A stretch of 64,000 nt of DNA from positions 620,001 through 684,000 of the forward strand of contig NZ_JACHIW010000002.1 in the NCBI RefSeq assembly GCF_014203395.1, in the 5' to 3' direction. Source of the DNA: Saccharopolyspora phatthalungensis (GTDB lineage: Bacteria > Actinomycetota > Actinomycetes > Mycobacteriales > Pseudonocardiaceae). The notes beneath the pieces were generated by a model. That model ran no database searches and was not told the DNA's origin. It saw nothing but the letters and a program-made list of their open reading frames with translations. Made by a program: the position numbers and the translations under genes. Shown here piece by piece: positions 37,960-46,902 of this stretch; the stretch's first letter is position 1; every line of letters starts with the position of its first letter.

Positions 37960-39618
37960 TCAAATGCTGCTGCGCGGGGTGCTCAGCACCGCGCCGTCCG
38001 CGTCGACTGCCCTGATCCAGTATTCGACCGTGCCCTGGGGCGGTTGGTCGTCGGTGAAGCTCATCGTCGACACCGTCCACGGCCAGGCTTTGCTGGTGGT
38101 GGTGTAGATCGGGTTCTCCGTCCCACTGCGCATGACCTCGTACCGGATCTCGCTGTTCTGGGCATCCCAGGTGCCGGTCCACTCGATCACGATTCCGCCG
38201 AAGAGGCGCCGACTCAAGTCCGGGGCCTGGAACGGAACCTGCGGTCCGTAGTTGAGGGCGCCGGGCACACCTCTGGCTGCGAACCGGGTCAGCGACTGCT
38301 GGGCGACCCCGTTGACCACCGTGAATTCACCGCCGACCACGACGTAGTGGTCGTCGGCGGCCACGGCCCACGGCCCGTTCAACCACGGACTGTTCGAAGG
38401 TCCGCCGTTGGTATAGGGCAGCCACGGCAGCAGTTCCGGCACCGGGTCGCCGGCCCGCACGTGGTTGACGCTGCGCTGGGCGGTACCGGTGGCCACTGTC
38501 GTTTCGGCGAGCAGTCGCTGGTAATCGAGCGAACCGCCGTCGGGAAGGGCGTTGATGGCCGTGCAGTCGTGGGAGTGCGAAGCGCTGTAGAGCACACCCG
38601 CTGCTACCGCAACGCTTTGGGTGTCTCCGTAGCAGCCATCCATCCACCGGGGCGTCCCGGTCGCGATATCGATGGCGCCTCGGCCCTCCAGCCTGGGATT
38701 GCCTCCGCGCCAGTTGTACGAGCTGAGGTAAACCGTGCCGGTGCCGTCGGTTGCCAGGTCGGTGATCGTGTCCTCGGCAGATGGCGTGACCCATTGCCAC
38801 GGCACGGCGGCACCGCTGGTCGCGTCCACGGCGGTCAAGCTGTGCCGGTTTTGGCCGTTGACGCGGCCGAAGGCTCCCCCGATCACCGTGCGCCCCTGCT
38901 CCGGGGCGGCCAGCACCGCATAGACCTCCTTGTCCGCCGTCGGAGCCCACGGCAGCAGTGCTCCGGTACCGACGGAGACCGCCGCCAGCCGGGTGCGCGA
39001 GACGCCGTCGACGGCGTTGAAGCCGCCGCCGAGGTAAACGGTGTCCGCGGTGACCGACAGGCCGCGCACCCGCCCGGCCACCTTGGGTTTGAAGGACGGA
39101 TCCAGCACGCCGGTGGCGCTGTCGAAGGCCGCCACGCGTGAGCGCCACTGGCCATCGATCTTGTCGAAATCCCCGCCGACATAGACCTTTCGCCCGTCCG
39201 GCGAGACCTTGACCCGGAACACCGTGTCGCAGATCCAGCGCCCGCCGTCGGCGGACTTGCAGAACGGTCCCGGATCCGTGCCGGCGAACGTGCTGCCGCT
39301 GACCACCGGTGCCCACGGCAGCAACTCGCCGGTGTTCACATCGAATGCCAGCAGGTTGTTCCGAGTGACCTCACCAGGCCCGCCCGGCGCCACGCCGGCC
39401 GGGCGCGCTTTGCTGAACTTCCCGCCGGCGATGGCGGTGTTTCCCGCGATGGCGACCGTGAAGACCACACCGTCGGTCTGCGGGGTCGGCAATGCCCCCG
39501 CTGTGACTGGCTGCGGCAACAACTCGGCGGCGGCAACAGGTTGTTCCAGCACCACCGATCCCGATAACGCGGCGAGTGCCACCGCCGCGACGCACGACAG
39601 CTTTCGCGGTCGATTCAT
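37960..39618 (-). CDS. Secreted beta-propeller protein with C-terminal FN3-like domain
   Basis: A 552-residue exported protein with signal peptide ending near AAAELLP (residue 34). The body consists of repeats such as VYVGGDFDKIDGQWRSRVAA, VYLGGGFNAVDGVSRTRLAA and VIGGAFGRVNGQNRHSLTAV, the delta-60/DUF5122-like propeller blade. The C-terminal 100 residues (IVIEWTGTWDAQNSEIRYEV) look like a fibronectin type III domain. It is probably a surface or secreted adhesin-like protein of the exopolysaccharide locus. Its ATG overlaps the stop of the glycosyltransferase upstream. Confidence 0.75.
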   Translation of the reverse strand: MNRPRKLSCVAAVALAALSGSVVLEQPVAAAELLPQPVTAGALPTPQTDGVVFTVAIAGNTAIAGGKFSKARPAGVAPGGPGEVTRNNLLAFDVNTGELLPWAPVVSGSTFAGTDPGPFCKSADGGRWICDTVFRVKVSPDGRKVYVGGDFDKIDGQWRSRVAAFDSATGVLDPSFKPKVAGRVRGLSVTADTVYLGGGFNAVDGVSRTRLAAVSVGTGALLPWAPTADKEVYAVLAAPEQGRTVIGGAFGRVNGQNRHSLTAVDATSGAAVPWQWVTPSAEDTITDLATDGTGTVYLSSYNWRGGNPRLEGRGAIDIATGTPRWMDGCYGDTQSVAVAAGVLYSASHSHDCTAINALPDGGSLDYQRLLAETTVATGTAQRSVNHVRAGDPVPELLPWLPYTNGGPSNSPWLNGPWAVAADDHYVVVGGEFTVVNGVAQQSLTRFAARGVPGALNYGPQVPFQAPDLSRRLFGGIVIEWTGTWDAQNSEIRYEVMRSGTENPIYTTTSKAWPWTVSTMSFTDDQPPQGTVEYWIRAVDADGAVLSTPRSSI

Positions 39619-40799
39619 CGCACCTCCTTGGTTTCCTGCCTGGACACGGCCGTCGTGACTGCCGCCTTCGCACGCCCGGGCGGCGCGGATTTGCGCTTAC
39701 CCCCGAGCAGAACGCGAGCGGCCAGTTCTTCATACTTCTCCGCTACCCCGTCCCACGTGTAGCGGTCGAGCGATTGCACCTGTTCCTGCCCACGCAGCGA
39801 CGTGCTAGCCGGATCGGCCTCGGCCGCATCGCACAGCGCCGCCAGGTCCGCGGCGTCCCGGAAATAGCGGCCGAACGAGCCGAGGACCTCGCGGTTGAAC
39901 CGCACGTCGAAGGCCGACGTCGGGGCGCCGGCACCCATCGCGCGAAGCAGCGAGGGATTGGTACCGCCGACCGAATGACCGTGGATGTAGGTCAAGGCAT
40001 TGCCGTAGAGCTGGTCGAGCAGCTTCTGGTCCCAAACCCCGCCGAGCAGGCGGACGTTGGGATTGCGCTTCGCAGCACGCTTGATGCTCGCGGTGTATTC
40101 GTCGGCGTAGGGCGCCGATCCCACCACGACCAACGGATGGCGGGCATTGCTGCGCAGATATCCGTCAACGGCCACGTGCACATGGTTCTCCGGCTCGAAC
40201 CTGGCCACGACCAGGTGGTAGTGCCGGGGACGGAGCCCGAGTTCGGTGATGCCGTCGGTCCCCACCTCGCTGAGGATCGGTGCCCCGTACGGGATGTATT
40301 CGGTCTCGGTTCCGAAACGGTCGCGGTAGTAGTCCTGGATCCCCCACGCGTCGGCGATCAGGGCGTCGGACCAGCGGACCGCGAGTGCCTCGGCCCGCCG
40401 GTAGTAGGCCGAACCGGCCGGGCCCCACTTCGCGCGTTTCCACTCCAGGCCGTCGACGTGCGTGATCGTGGGGGTTCCGCGAAGCCGCAGCAGGGGCAGC
40501 AGCGGCGCGTTCGCCGCGTTGAACACCACCGCGACATCCGGGCGGCGAACCACCGCGTGCAGCGCCGAGAGCGCCGTATGGCTCAGCGTTTCCAGCGTTT
40601 TGCGCCGCAGCGCGGGAAGATGCACGAGGCGCATCCCGCAGTGGCTCTCGGCCCGGGCACTACGCACGCCGGCACCCCTGCAATACACGGTGACCTCGTG
40701 TCCGCGCTCGACGAGTCGGCGGCCCACCTCTTCGACACAGGTCTCGAAACCGCCGTAACGCGCGGGCACGCCACGAGTACCGATCATCGAAATCCGCAT
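39615..40799 (-). CDS. Family 4 glycosyltransferase with DUF1972 start
   Basis: A 394-residue GT-B enzyme. The N-terminal MRISMIGTRGVPARYGGFET is the DUF1972 signature found in rhamnosyl- and galactosyltransferases of exopolysaccharide loci. The C-terminal half holds YIHGHSVGGTNPSLLRAMGA, the sugar-nucleotide region. It adds a sugar to the lipid-linked repeat unit in the cytoplasm. Donor and acceptor are unknown. A basic 25-residue tail follows. Coupled to the beta-propeller gene by ATGA overlap. Confidence 0.83.
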   Translation of the reverse strand: MRISMIGTRGVPARYGGFETCVEEVGRRLVERGHEVTVYCRGAGVRSARAESHCGMRLVHLPALRRKTLETLSHTALSALHAVVRRPDVAVVFNAANAPLLPLLRLRGTPTITHVDGLEWKRAKWGPAGSAYYRRAEALAVRWSDALIADAWGIQDYYRDRFGTETEYIPYGAPILSEVGTDGITELGLRPRHYHLVVARFEPENHVHVAVDGYLRSNARHPLVVVGSAPYADEYTASIKRAAKRNPNVRLLGGVWDQKLLDQLYGNALTYIHGHSVGGTNPSLLRAMGAGAPTSAFDVRFNREVLGSFGRYFRDAADLAALCDAAEADPASTSLRGQEQVQSLDRYTWDGVAEKYEELAARVLLGGKRKSAPPGRAKAAVTTAVSRQETKEVR

Positions 40800-40995
40800 G
40801 ATTTCGTTCCACCGTTTCGTCGCAGGGCAGCACCGGGTAGCTATGGGCAGCCAGGAGTCGCCCGGCTGATGGCGCGCGACTCACTCGATCAGGTGCCCAG
40901 CTTGTAATATGTCGACGACGGGCAGTCGTTACACGAATCCGCCCACCCGTTTTCGGCGCCCTTGCGCCCGAACCCGCCTGATCCGAGGACCGGCC

Positions 40996-42354
40996 GTGAG
41001 CTGGAGTACCCTTCGACGCCGATACGGCGTCACGCGTCGCCGGGCCTTCGACGCCGAGCGCTGGCCCGTGGTGTGCTCGCTCGCGCTCATCGTGGCCAGC
41101 GACTACAAGTTCCGTGTCCGCGCCGACGACCAGTCGGTCTCGGGCTCGCCCGACCTGTTCGTGCTGCTGGAAATCGCCGTCTACGCGGCCGTGGCGTGCT
41201 TTCTGTTCCTGCGCTTTCGCCCCACCTCCCAGCTGCGCCGCGCCGACTGGATCACCTGTTCGGCCTATGCTTACGCTGCGGTCCTGGTGCTTTCGGCGCT
41301 GTACTCGCCCTACCGCTCGCTCGCCCTGGTCCGGGCCGTCCAGGTCGTGATCGTGCTGGCGCTGAGCAGGTCGATCGCCCGGCACTGCGCCAGGGACGCA
41401 CTGCACCGCATCGCCCACGCGTTCGCGATTCTGGTCAGCGCATCGGTCATTTTCGGCGTGGTCGTGCCGTTCCCGCGGCTGCCGACGCAGCCCGACCGGT
41501 TCACCTGGCTGCACCTGCATCCGGTTGACGCGGGGCAGTTCCTGGCCGTTGCGGTGGTGATCTTGACGGCCTACGCCTTCGGCCACCGGCTTGCCCGGCC
41601 GGGGCCGCACTGGCCGCTGCCCGCCTACCTCGTACTGCTGGCCATCTGCACCGCGGGGCTGATCGGAAGCAACACTCGAGGGGCCGCTCTCGGGGCGATC
41701 GTCGGGGGCCTGGTCATCGCGGGACTGCGGTGGCGTGGCAGTCGGCGGTTGGAGATCGCGGTCGCGTTGTCGGTGGCCTTGGTCACGGTTTGGCTCGCGG
41801 CCGGTTCACTGATCGAGTCGTTCTTCGTCCGTGGCGAAAACGCCGAGCGGCTCGCGTCCCTGAATTCGCGAACGGACCTGTGGGCTTATGCGCTCGAAGC
41901 ATTTCTCCAACGCCCGCTCTACGGCCACGGCCTCAGCGCCTCGCGGGGCTTGTTCCTCGACGAGATCGGGCTGGGCGGCGGGCATAACGGTCTGGTGAAC
42001 CTGCTCGTCGACGCCGGCCTGCTGGGCGCGGCGGTGTGGCTCTTGCTGCTCGGATGCATCTTCACCGGTGCGTTCGCACTGCGCAACCAGCGACCCGAGC
42101 CGCGACTGGATCGGATGTTGATTCTCGCGCTGCTGTCGGGCCTGTTCGCCAACTCGATGTTCACCCAGGGCCTTGGCGCTCCGGCGAATGTCGCGTGTAC
42201 GTGGCTTTTCCTGCTGGCCGCGTGGACAAGCATGGCCGGTCGGCGCGGTCCCGCCCCGGCGCTTGCTCGGCAGCCTCGGCAGTTCGTCTCGGGACTGCCA
42301 ACCACAACCTCGACCGAAGAACAGGAGCCCCGTTGGCCCGCCGAACCGCGCTGA
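40996..42354 (+). CDS. O-antigen ligase / Wzy-like polymerase
   Basis: A 452-residue membrane protein with about eleven hydrophobic helices. The GTG at 40996 behind GAGG is preferred; an ATG at 40909 would add 29 basic residues. The large periplasmic loop has SNTRGAALGAIVGG and LNSRTDLWAYALEAF, and later GLGGGHNGLVNLLVDAGLLG, all typical of the Wzy/WaaL superfamily. It probably polymerises repeat units exported by the flippase. Its stop overlaps the start region of the next glycosyltransferase. Confidence 0.8.
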   Translation: MSWSTLRRRYGVTRRRAFDAERWPVVCSLALIVASDYKFRVRADDQSVSGSPDLFVLLEIAVYAAVACFLFLRFRPTSQLRRADWITCSAYAYAAVLVLSALYSPYRSLALVRAVQVVIVLALSRSIARHCARDALHRIAHAFAILVSASVIFGVVVPFPRLPTQPDRFTWLHLHPVDAGQFLAVAVVILTAYAFGHRLARPGPHWPLPAYLVLLAICTAGLIGSNTRGAALGAIVGGLVIAGLRWRGSRRLEIAVALSVALVTVWLAAGSLIESFFVRGENAERLASLNSRTDLWAYALEAFLQRPLYGHGLSASRGLFLDEIGLGGGHNGLVNLLVDAGLLGAAVWLLLLGCIFTGAFALRNQRPEPRLDRMLILALLSGLFANSMFTQGLGAPANVACTWLFLLAAWTSMAGRRGPAPALARQPRQFVSGLPTTTSTEEQEPRWPAEPR

Positions 42355-43475
42355 TGGTCCATCCCTCGGCCGAGCTTTACGGATCCGACCGAATATTTCG
42401 GGAATCGGTCATCGCGCTGACCGCTACGGGCTGGCGGGTGGTGGTAGCGCTGCCTGCGGAAGGGCCACTCGCCGACCAACTTCGCGAGCAGGGCGCGGAG
42501 GTGGTCTTGTGCCCGACCCCGGTCCTGCGGAAGGCCGCGCTGCGGCCCGCCGGTTTCCTGCGGCTACTGCTCGATGGCCTGAAAGCATTGTCGCCGATGG
42601 TGCGTCTGCTGCGACGCACGCGCCCTGACGTGGTGTACATCAACACCGTGACCGTGCCCTTGTGGCTGCCGCTCGCTCGGCTGACCCGACGAGCGGTCAT
42701 CGCCCACGTGCACGAAGCGGAGGACAGCGCGCCGCGGCCGATCAGAGCCGCGCTCGCCGCTCCCCTGCTGTGCGCCACAGTGGTCGTCGCGAACAGCGAG
42801 GCCACGGCCCGCGTCATCACGCGACCACTTCCCTTGCTGCGCCGTCGAATCCGGCTGGTCTACAACGGCGTTGCCGGGCCCGACCATCCAGCGCAGCGCG
42901 GCCGCGAGCGCCCCGATCCGGTCCGGATCGTGCTCGTCGGCCGGCTGTCGCCGAGGAAGGGCACCGATCTCGCGGTGCGTGCGGTCGCCCGCTTGCGCGC
43001 CGACGGCCACGACGTCGTCCTCGATCTGCTGGGCTCGGCGTTCACCGGCTACGAGTGGTATGAGCGGCAGCTCGACGATCTGATCCGACGCCACGGCCTG
43101 ACCGAGGTGGTCGGCGTCCGCGGTTTCCGGACGGATGTTTGGGATGCGTTCCGAAACGCCGACATCGCCCTGGTGCCGTCCCGGTTCGAGCCGTTCGGCA
43201 ACACCTCAGTGGAGGCGCAGCTGGCCGGAACTCCGGTAATCGTGACCGATGTGCAGGGCCTGCCCGAGACCGTCGCGGGGGGCCGGTACGGCCGGATCGT
43301 GCCCGCAGACGATCCCGACGCGCTCGCCGAAGCGATCAGAGATTGCCTGGCCGACTGGCCGGGAACTCTCGACACCGCGGCACATGCCGTCGAACACGCC
43401 CGAAAAGCCTTTTCCCCGCAACGCTATCGCGACGACATCGCGGGGCTCGCGGCCGACATCATCCGCCGGAGATAG
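42333..43475 (+). CDS. Family 4 glycosyltransferase
   Basis: A 380-residue GT-B enzyme starting at TTG 42333 behind GGAG (ATG 42354 is an alternative). Conserved features are MVHPSAELYGSDRIF at the N-terminus, VHEAEDSAP in the acceptor domain, IVLVGRLSPRKGTDLAVRAV and ALVPSRFEPFGNTSVEAQLA, the donor-binding E-x7-E region. It overlaps the polymerase gene by 22 bases and belongs to the exopolysaccharide locus. Confidence 0.85.
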   Translation: MARRTALMVHPSAELYGSDRIFRESVIALTATGWRVVVALPAEGPLADQLREQGAEVVLCPTPVLRKAALRPAGFLRLLLDGLKALSPMVRLLRRTRPDVVYINTVTVPLWLPLARLTRRAVIAHVHEAEDSAPRPIRAALAAPLLCATVVVANSEATARVITRPLPLLRRRIRLVYNGVAGPDHPAQRGRERPDPVRIVLVGRLSPRKGTDLAVRAVARLRADGHDVVLDLLGSAFTGYEWYERQLDDLIRRHGLTEVVGVRGFRTDVWDAFRNADIALVPSRFEPFGNTSVEAQLAGTPVIVTDVQGLPETVAGGRYGRIVPADDPDALAEAIRDCLADWPGTLDTAAHAVEHARKAFSPQRYRDDIAGLAADIIRRR

Positions 43476-43501
43476 CGATGTGCTGAGGGCTGTGAAACTT
43501 T

Positions 43502-45016
43502 CTAGTACGCGCCTTGTTTGGTCAGCACTGCTCGCACGGTCTTCCAGAGGATGACCGCGTCCAGCGCCAGCGACCAGTTCTCCACGTACCGCAGGTCGAG
43601 CCGGACGCTTTCCGCCCAGGACAGGTCGCTGCGCCCACTGACCTGCCACAGCCCGGTGAGTCCCGGCTTGACCAGCAGGCGGCGCTTGACCTCGAAGTCG
43701 TAGGTCGCGGTCTCCTCCGGCAGCGGCGGCCGCGGACCGACCAGCGACATGTGCCCGGCGAGCACGTTGAGCAGCTGCGGCAGCTCGTCGAGCGAGTACC
43801 GGCGCAGCAGGGCACCGACCTTCGTCACTCGCGGATCGCGATGCAGCTTGAACATCGGCCCCGCCGCATCGTTGGCAGACCCCAGCGCGGCTCGCATCGC
43901 CTCGGCACCCACCACCATCGTGCGGAACTTCAGCATCGTGAACGTGTTGCCGTTGCGGCCCGATCTTCGCTGCCGGTAGATCACCGGGCCGCCGTCGGCC
44001 AGTTTGACCGCAAGGCTGATCACCAACATCACCGGCGCGATCAGGACCAGCAGGCCTAACGCGCTCACCCAGTCGGCGAGCGCCTTGACGATGCGCCGGC
44101 CGCCGGTGAACGAGGGTTCGCTCACCTTCAGCATCGGCATCCCCAGCACCGAGGAGACGTGCAGTCGGGGGCCTGCCACCTCCATCAGCACCGGCGCGAC
44201 GACCATTTCGGCGGAGGTGTTCTCGATCTTCCACGCCAGCTCCTGCAAACGGCGTGGCGTCCAGTATGGATCCGCGGTGATGGCGACCACGCGGTAGCCG
44301 CCGCGCCGAACGTGGTCGGCGAGCTCGTCGACGTCTCCGATCACCGGAACGCCGTCCACCTCGCTGATCCGCCCCTCACCCGCCGCGGGCCGGATGCATA
44401 GCGCTTGGACCTGCCAGCCGACGTGTGGCTGCTGGCGAGTCCGAACGATCAGGTCGCCAAGCGTCTGCGCACTACCCGCGGCGATCACCGGAAGCAGGCA
44501 CCTGCCGCCGCTGCGGGCGCTGTGCAGATAACGGCGCAGCAGATAGCGCTGGGCAAGCATCAGCAGCGCCAGCGCGGGTAACACACCGAAAACCCACGGC
44601 CGCACGTCCAATGGCGGTACCGCGAGCCCGGCGACCGCGATGACGACCCCGGCCGAGAAAATCCCGCGTCCCAGGCGGCGGTACTCCTCGTGGCCCTGAC
44701 CGAGCACGCGAAGGTTCCAGGAACCGAACAGTGCCCACAACACCGCCACGGCGGTGAATACCGCCAACACGATCGGCGGAGGCACCACGATGTCGAGCAT
44801 CGCCACCCAGATCGCCCCTACGGCCGAGGCAACGGCCGTTGCGATCGCGTCGCTGACGATCACCGCCAACCGGTACCGCCGCTCCCACGTAGTCGCGGGC
44901 ACTTTCGGATGTGGCGGAGTCGAGTGCGCGGGTTCGGGCAACCGCGGAGCCCGGACGCATCCGGCCGCCCCTACCCTGTCCGGCAACGACATTGGCGCGC
45001 GCATCGGCTCCGGCAT
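43502..45016 (-). CDS. Polyprenyl glycosylphosphotransferase (initiating enzyme)
   Basis: A 504-residue WbaP/CpsE-type enzyme: five N-terminal membrane helices, a central Rossmann-like region, and a C-terminal sugar-transferase domain with VIYRQRRSGRNGNTFTMLKF, RYSLDELPQLLNVLAGHMSL, VGPRPPLPEE and KPGLTGLWQVSGRSDLSW. It transfers a sugar-1-phosphate to undecaprenyl phosphate and starts repeat-unit synthesis. ATG at 45016 follows GGAGAGGGG. It is convergent with the glycosyltransferase at 42333. Confidence 0.9.
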   Translation of the reverse strand: MPEPMRAPMSLPDRVGAAGCVRAPRLPEPAHSTPPHPKVPATTWERRYRLAVIVSDAIATAVASAVGAIWVAMLDIVVPPPIVLAVFTAVAVLWALFGSWNLRVLGQGHEEYRRLGRGIFSAGVVIAVAGLAVPPLDVRPWVFGVLPALALLMLAQRYLLRRYLHSARSGGRCLLPVIAAGSAQTLGDLIVRTRQQPHVGWQVQALCIRPAAGEGRISEVDGVPVIGDVDELADHVRRGGYRVVAITADPYWTPRRLQELAWKIENTSAEMVVAPVLMEVAGPRLHVSSVLGMPMLKVSEPSFTGGRRIVKALADWVSALGLLVLIAPVMLVISLAVKLADGGPVIYRQRRSGRNGNTFTMLKFRTMVVGAEAMRAALGSANDAAGPMFKLHRDPRVTKVGALLRRYSLDELPQLLNVLAGHMSLVGPRPPLPEETATYDFEVKRRLLVKPGLTGLWQVSGRSDLSWAESVRLDLRYVENWSLALDAVILWKTVRAVLTKQGAY

Positions 45017-45715
45017 CGGTCCCCTCTCCAGTTGGCAGACTGTCCGCTCGCGTCAAGGGCGATCAGATGTCAAAGCTATCGGGGCTGTCGCGAATCCGTT
45101 ACACGTTTCTGCACGGGAACTGAACAACAGATGCCACGGCCCGCGCCGTCCCCGTTCGGCTGTCGCTCGCTGATACGGCGGCCGCCGTCGAGTTCACCAG
45201 CTTTTTTCGCCGCTGCGGATACCCACGCGGCTGCTTGACGATCGCCTACGGGTAATCGTAATCTTCCCTTTAGTAGACATCCGTCTAGTAGTAGTGCTCC
45301 GCGGCACCCGCCCGGGGAGGAGCTCACCCATGCATGGCATGGCAAAGGCTTTGAAACCGCAGCCGAGAAGGCCGCCATGAACCCGGTGCCGCGAAACCGA
45401 ACCTGGCGCGCCGACCGTCGCGCAATTTGTTGCAGAGCCACAAATATTCGGCAACGGCGTCGTGACAGACATCGCGATGGGCTCAGCGAAGCGGAAAGGT
45501 GCGCTCACTCCGCGCAACCAACGGCAGCCGACTGTGGGCCAGGCAGGGCAGAACGGCTGGACCGAACGTGCCAACCTCCCGGCAGCCCGAACACCGCGGG
45601 CAGCGTCTCCGGCGATGCTTAACAGACCGAGCCCCAAAACTCCGCTGAGCTGTCACTTTCCGCGGTTACGCTTACAGGGTCAGGGTTTTGGGCCGACGAA
45701 GTACAGGAGGGCAAC
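45017..45715. other. Intergenic region, no convincing gene
   Basis: About 700 bases upstream of the polyprenyl transferase. Frames on both strands are open but have atypical composition (Arg- and Cys-rich) and match no family. An imperfect inverted repeat TAGTAGAC/GTCTAGTA near 45273-45292 in an AT-richer patch could be a regulatory site of the exopolysaccharide locus. Confidence 0.35.
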
Positions 45716-45844
45716 ATGGTAACCGTTTTCGCTCTCACGTTCGTTGCCGCGATCTCGACCCTTGTCGTCGTTCACCGCGCCACGACGGGGATCGCCGAAA
45801 TCCCGTCGGCGGTACGGATCACCGAGGGGGTGCGTCGGTCATGA
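45716..45844 (+). CDS. Tiny single-pass membrane protein (42 aa)
   Basis: A 42-residue frame with AGGAGG upstream of ATG 45716. It begins with a hydrophobic segment (VTVFALTFVAAISTLVVVH) and ends in a polar tail. Its TGA overlaps the ATG of the next small gene (ATGA), which argues that both are real and coupled. Function unknown. Confidence 0.6.
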   Translation: MVTVFALTFVAAISTLVVVHRATTGIAEIPSAVRITEGVRRS

Positions 45845-46020
45845 GCACTCTCCTCGACCGGGCCGACGAACGCATCGACCCCACGCCGTGCGTCTCATGC
45901 AACCGCCCACTTTCCACCTCGCCGTCGGACGACTTTTGTTCGGAGAGCTGCCAGCAGAGGTGGTACGCCACGCACGGTGCCGATTTGTCCACCTGGAGTG
46001 ACAACCGGCCGATGGTCTAG
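45841..46020 (+). CDS. Small zinc-ribbon-like protein (59 aa)
   Basis: A 59-residue protein with four Cys in a zinc-binding pattern: CVSC near residues 18-21 and CSESCQQRWYATH near 34-46. Small proteins with this FCSxxCQ/RWY form are common in actinobacteria and their phages, with no known role. It is coupled to the 42-residue membrane peptide by ATGA. Confidence 0.65.
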   Translation: MSTLLDRADERIDPTPCVSCNRPLSTSPSDDFCSESCQQRWYATHGADLSTWSDNRPMV

Positions 46021-46131
46021 CCGCTCCTTGGCCTGCGCTGGTTCAAAAATGCGCGTCCAGCGCGCATGAGGGAACCTCGAAGGAACGCGAGGGTGCCGCA
46101 TCACCCGTACCGGAGAAAGGCGGATGAGGTG

Positions 46132-46302
46132 ATGAAGACTGATGATTCCGCCGCGTCGGACGACAACGCTCGCGACCCTAACTGGTCATCGAAACCCGCT
46201 GCGCAGCAACGATCCCCACAAGAGAAGATGGTGGAGTTCTTCCGTAGCGAGAACCGTTCGGTGCTTCGGCTGAGCTGGTGGCGCAACCCCCGCCGGCGTT
46301 GA
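46132..46302 (+). CDS. Small hypothetical protein (56 aa)
   Basis: A 56-residue polar frame starting at ATG 46132 behind GATGAGGTG. It is rich in Ser, Asp and Arg, with a helix-like QEKMVEFFRSENRSVLRLSW near the end. An upstream in-frame ATG at 46066 is possible. No family recognised; it is convergent with the DUF2505 gene. Confidence 0.4.
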   Translation: MKTDDSAASDDNARDPNWSSKPAAQQRSPQEKMVEFFRSENRSVLRLSWWRNPRRR

Positions 46303-46338
46303 GCACTGTCCTTTGAGGACGATCACGGGCAACGGTCG

Positions 46339-46854
46339 TCATTGCTGCCGGGACAGCCAGTCAACGGTGAACTGGTGCTCGCTTTCCAGCAAGCCGCGCA
46401 CCTCACCGACGAAGAGGTCTTCCAGCTTGCCCCCGAGCAACGGGATGTTCACCTGCACGCTGCCCTCGACGACGAACTCGCACACCGCCGGTCCCCCCTC
46501 CGACGGCAAGTCCCGCAACCACTGCGAGGCCGCGATCGAGCGGGGCATCACCGTGGCACCCGCTGTCACTTCACCCGTGTAGCCGCCGTCGGCCTCACGG
46601 CGCCACTCCTCGCTGCGGTTGATCGTCAGGTCCCCGCCAATGACCTTGCGCGCCAGTGACGGGAGGACCTCGGCGCGAACGCCCTGTCTGATCCGGTACC
46701 GCGCGCCGCGCTCGGTCGCCGTGTGTTCGATCAATTCGTTGTCACCGCCGAGCACACGAAGCCGCTCCGCCAGGTAGCCGGGGTCGATCAGTGCGGCGAA
46801 CACCCGGGCGGCGGCCCACTCGTAGGTGCTCCGGTATTCGATACCACGCGTCAT
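46339..46854 (-). CDS. DUF2505 (START-like) protein
   Basis: A 171-residue cytoplasmic protein of the DUF2505 type: EYRSTYEWAAARVFAALIDP opening, YLAERLRVLGG, and a C-terminal GGKLEDLFVGEVRGLLESEH with QFTVDWLSRQQ. The family has a START/SRPBCC-like ligand pocket; ligand and role are unknown. It lies 48 bases downstream of glutamine synthetase on the same strand. Confidence 0.8.
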   Translation of the reverse strand: MTRGIEYRSTYEWAAARVFAALIDPGYLAERLRVLGGDNELIEHTATERGARYRIRQGVRAEVLPSLARKVIGGDLTINRSEEWRREADGGYTGEVTAGATVMPRSIAASQWLRDLPSEGGPAVCEFVVEGSVQVNIPLLGGKLEDLFVGEVRGLLESEHQFTVDWLSRQQ

Positions 46855-46902
46855 GCGATGAAGGTTACGCGAAACCGCTGGTCAGCGGGCATCCGACGAC
46901 GG

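Noticed and set aside
45194..45637. Minus-strand 147-codon frame in the gap before the small zinc-ribbon pair
   Set aside because: Odd amino acid composition, no start signal and no family resemblance.
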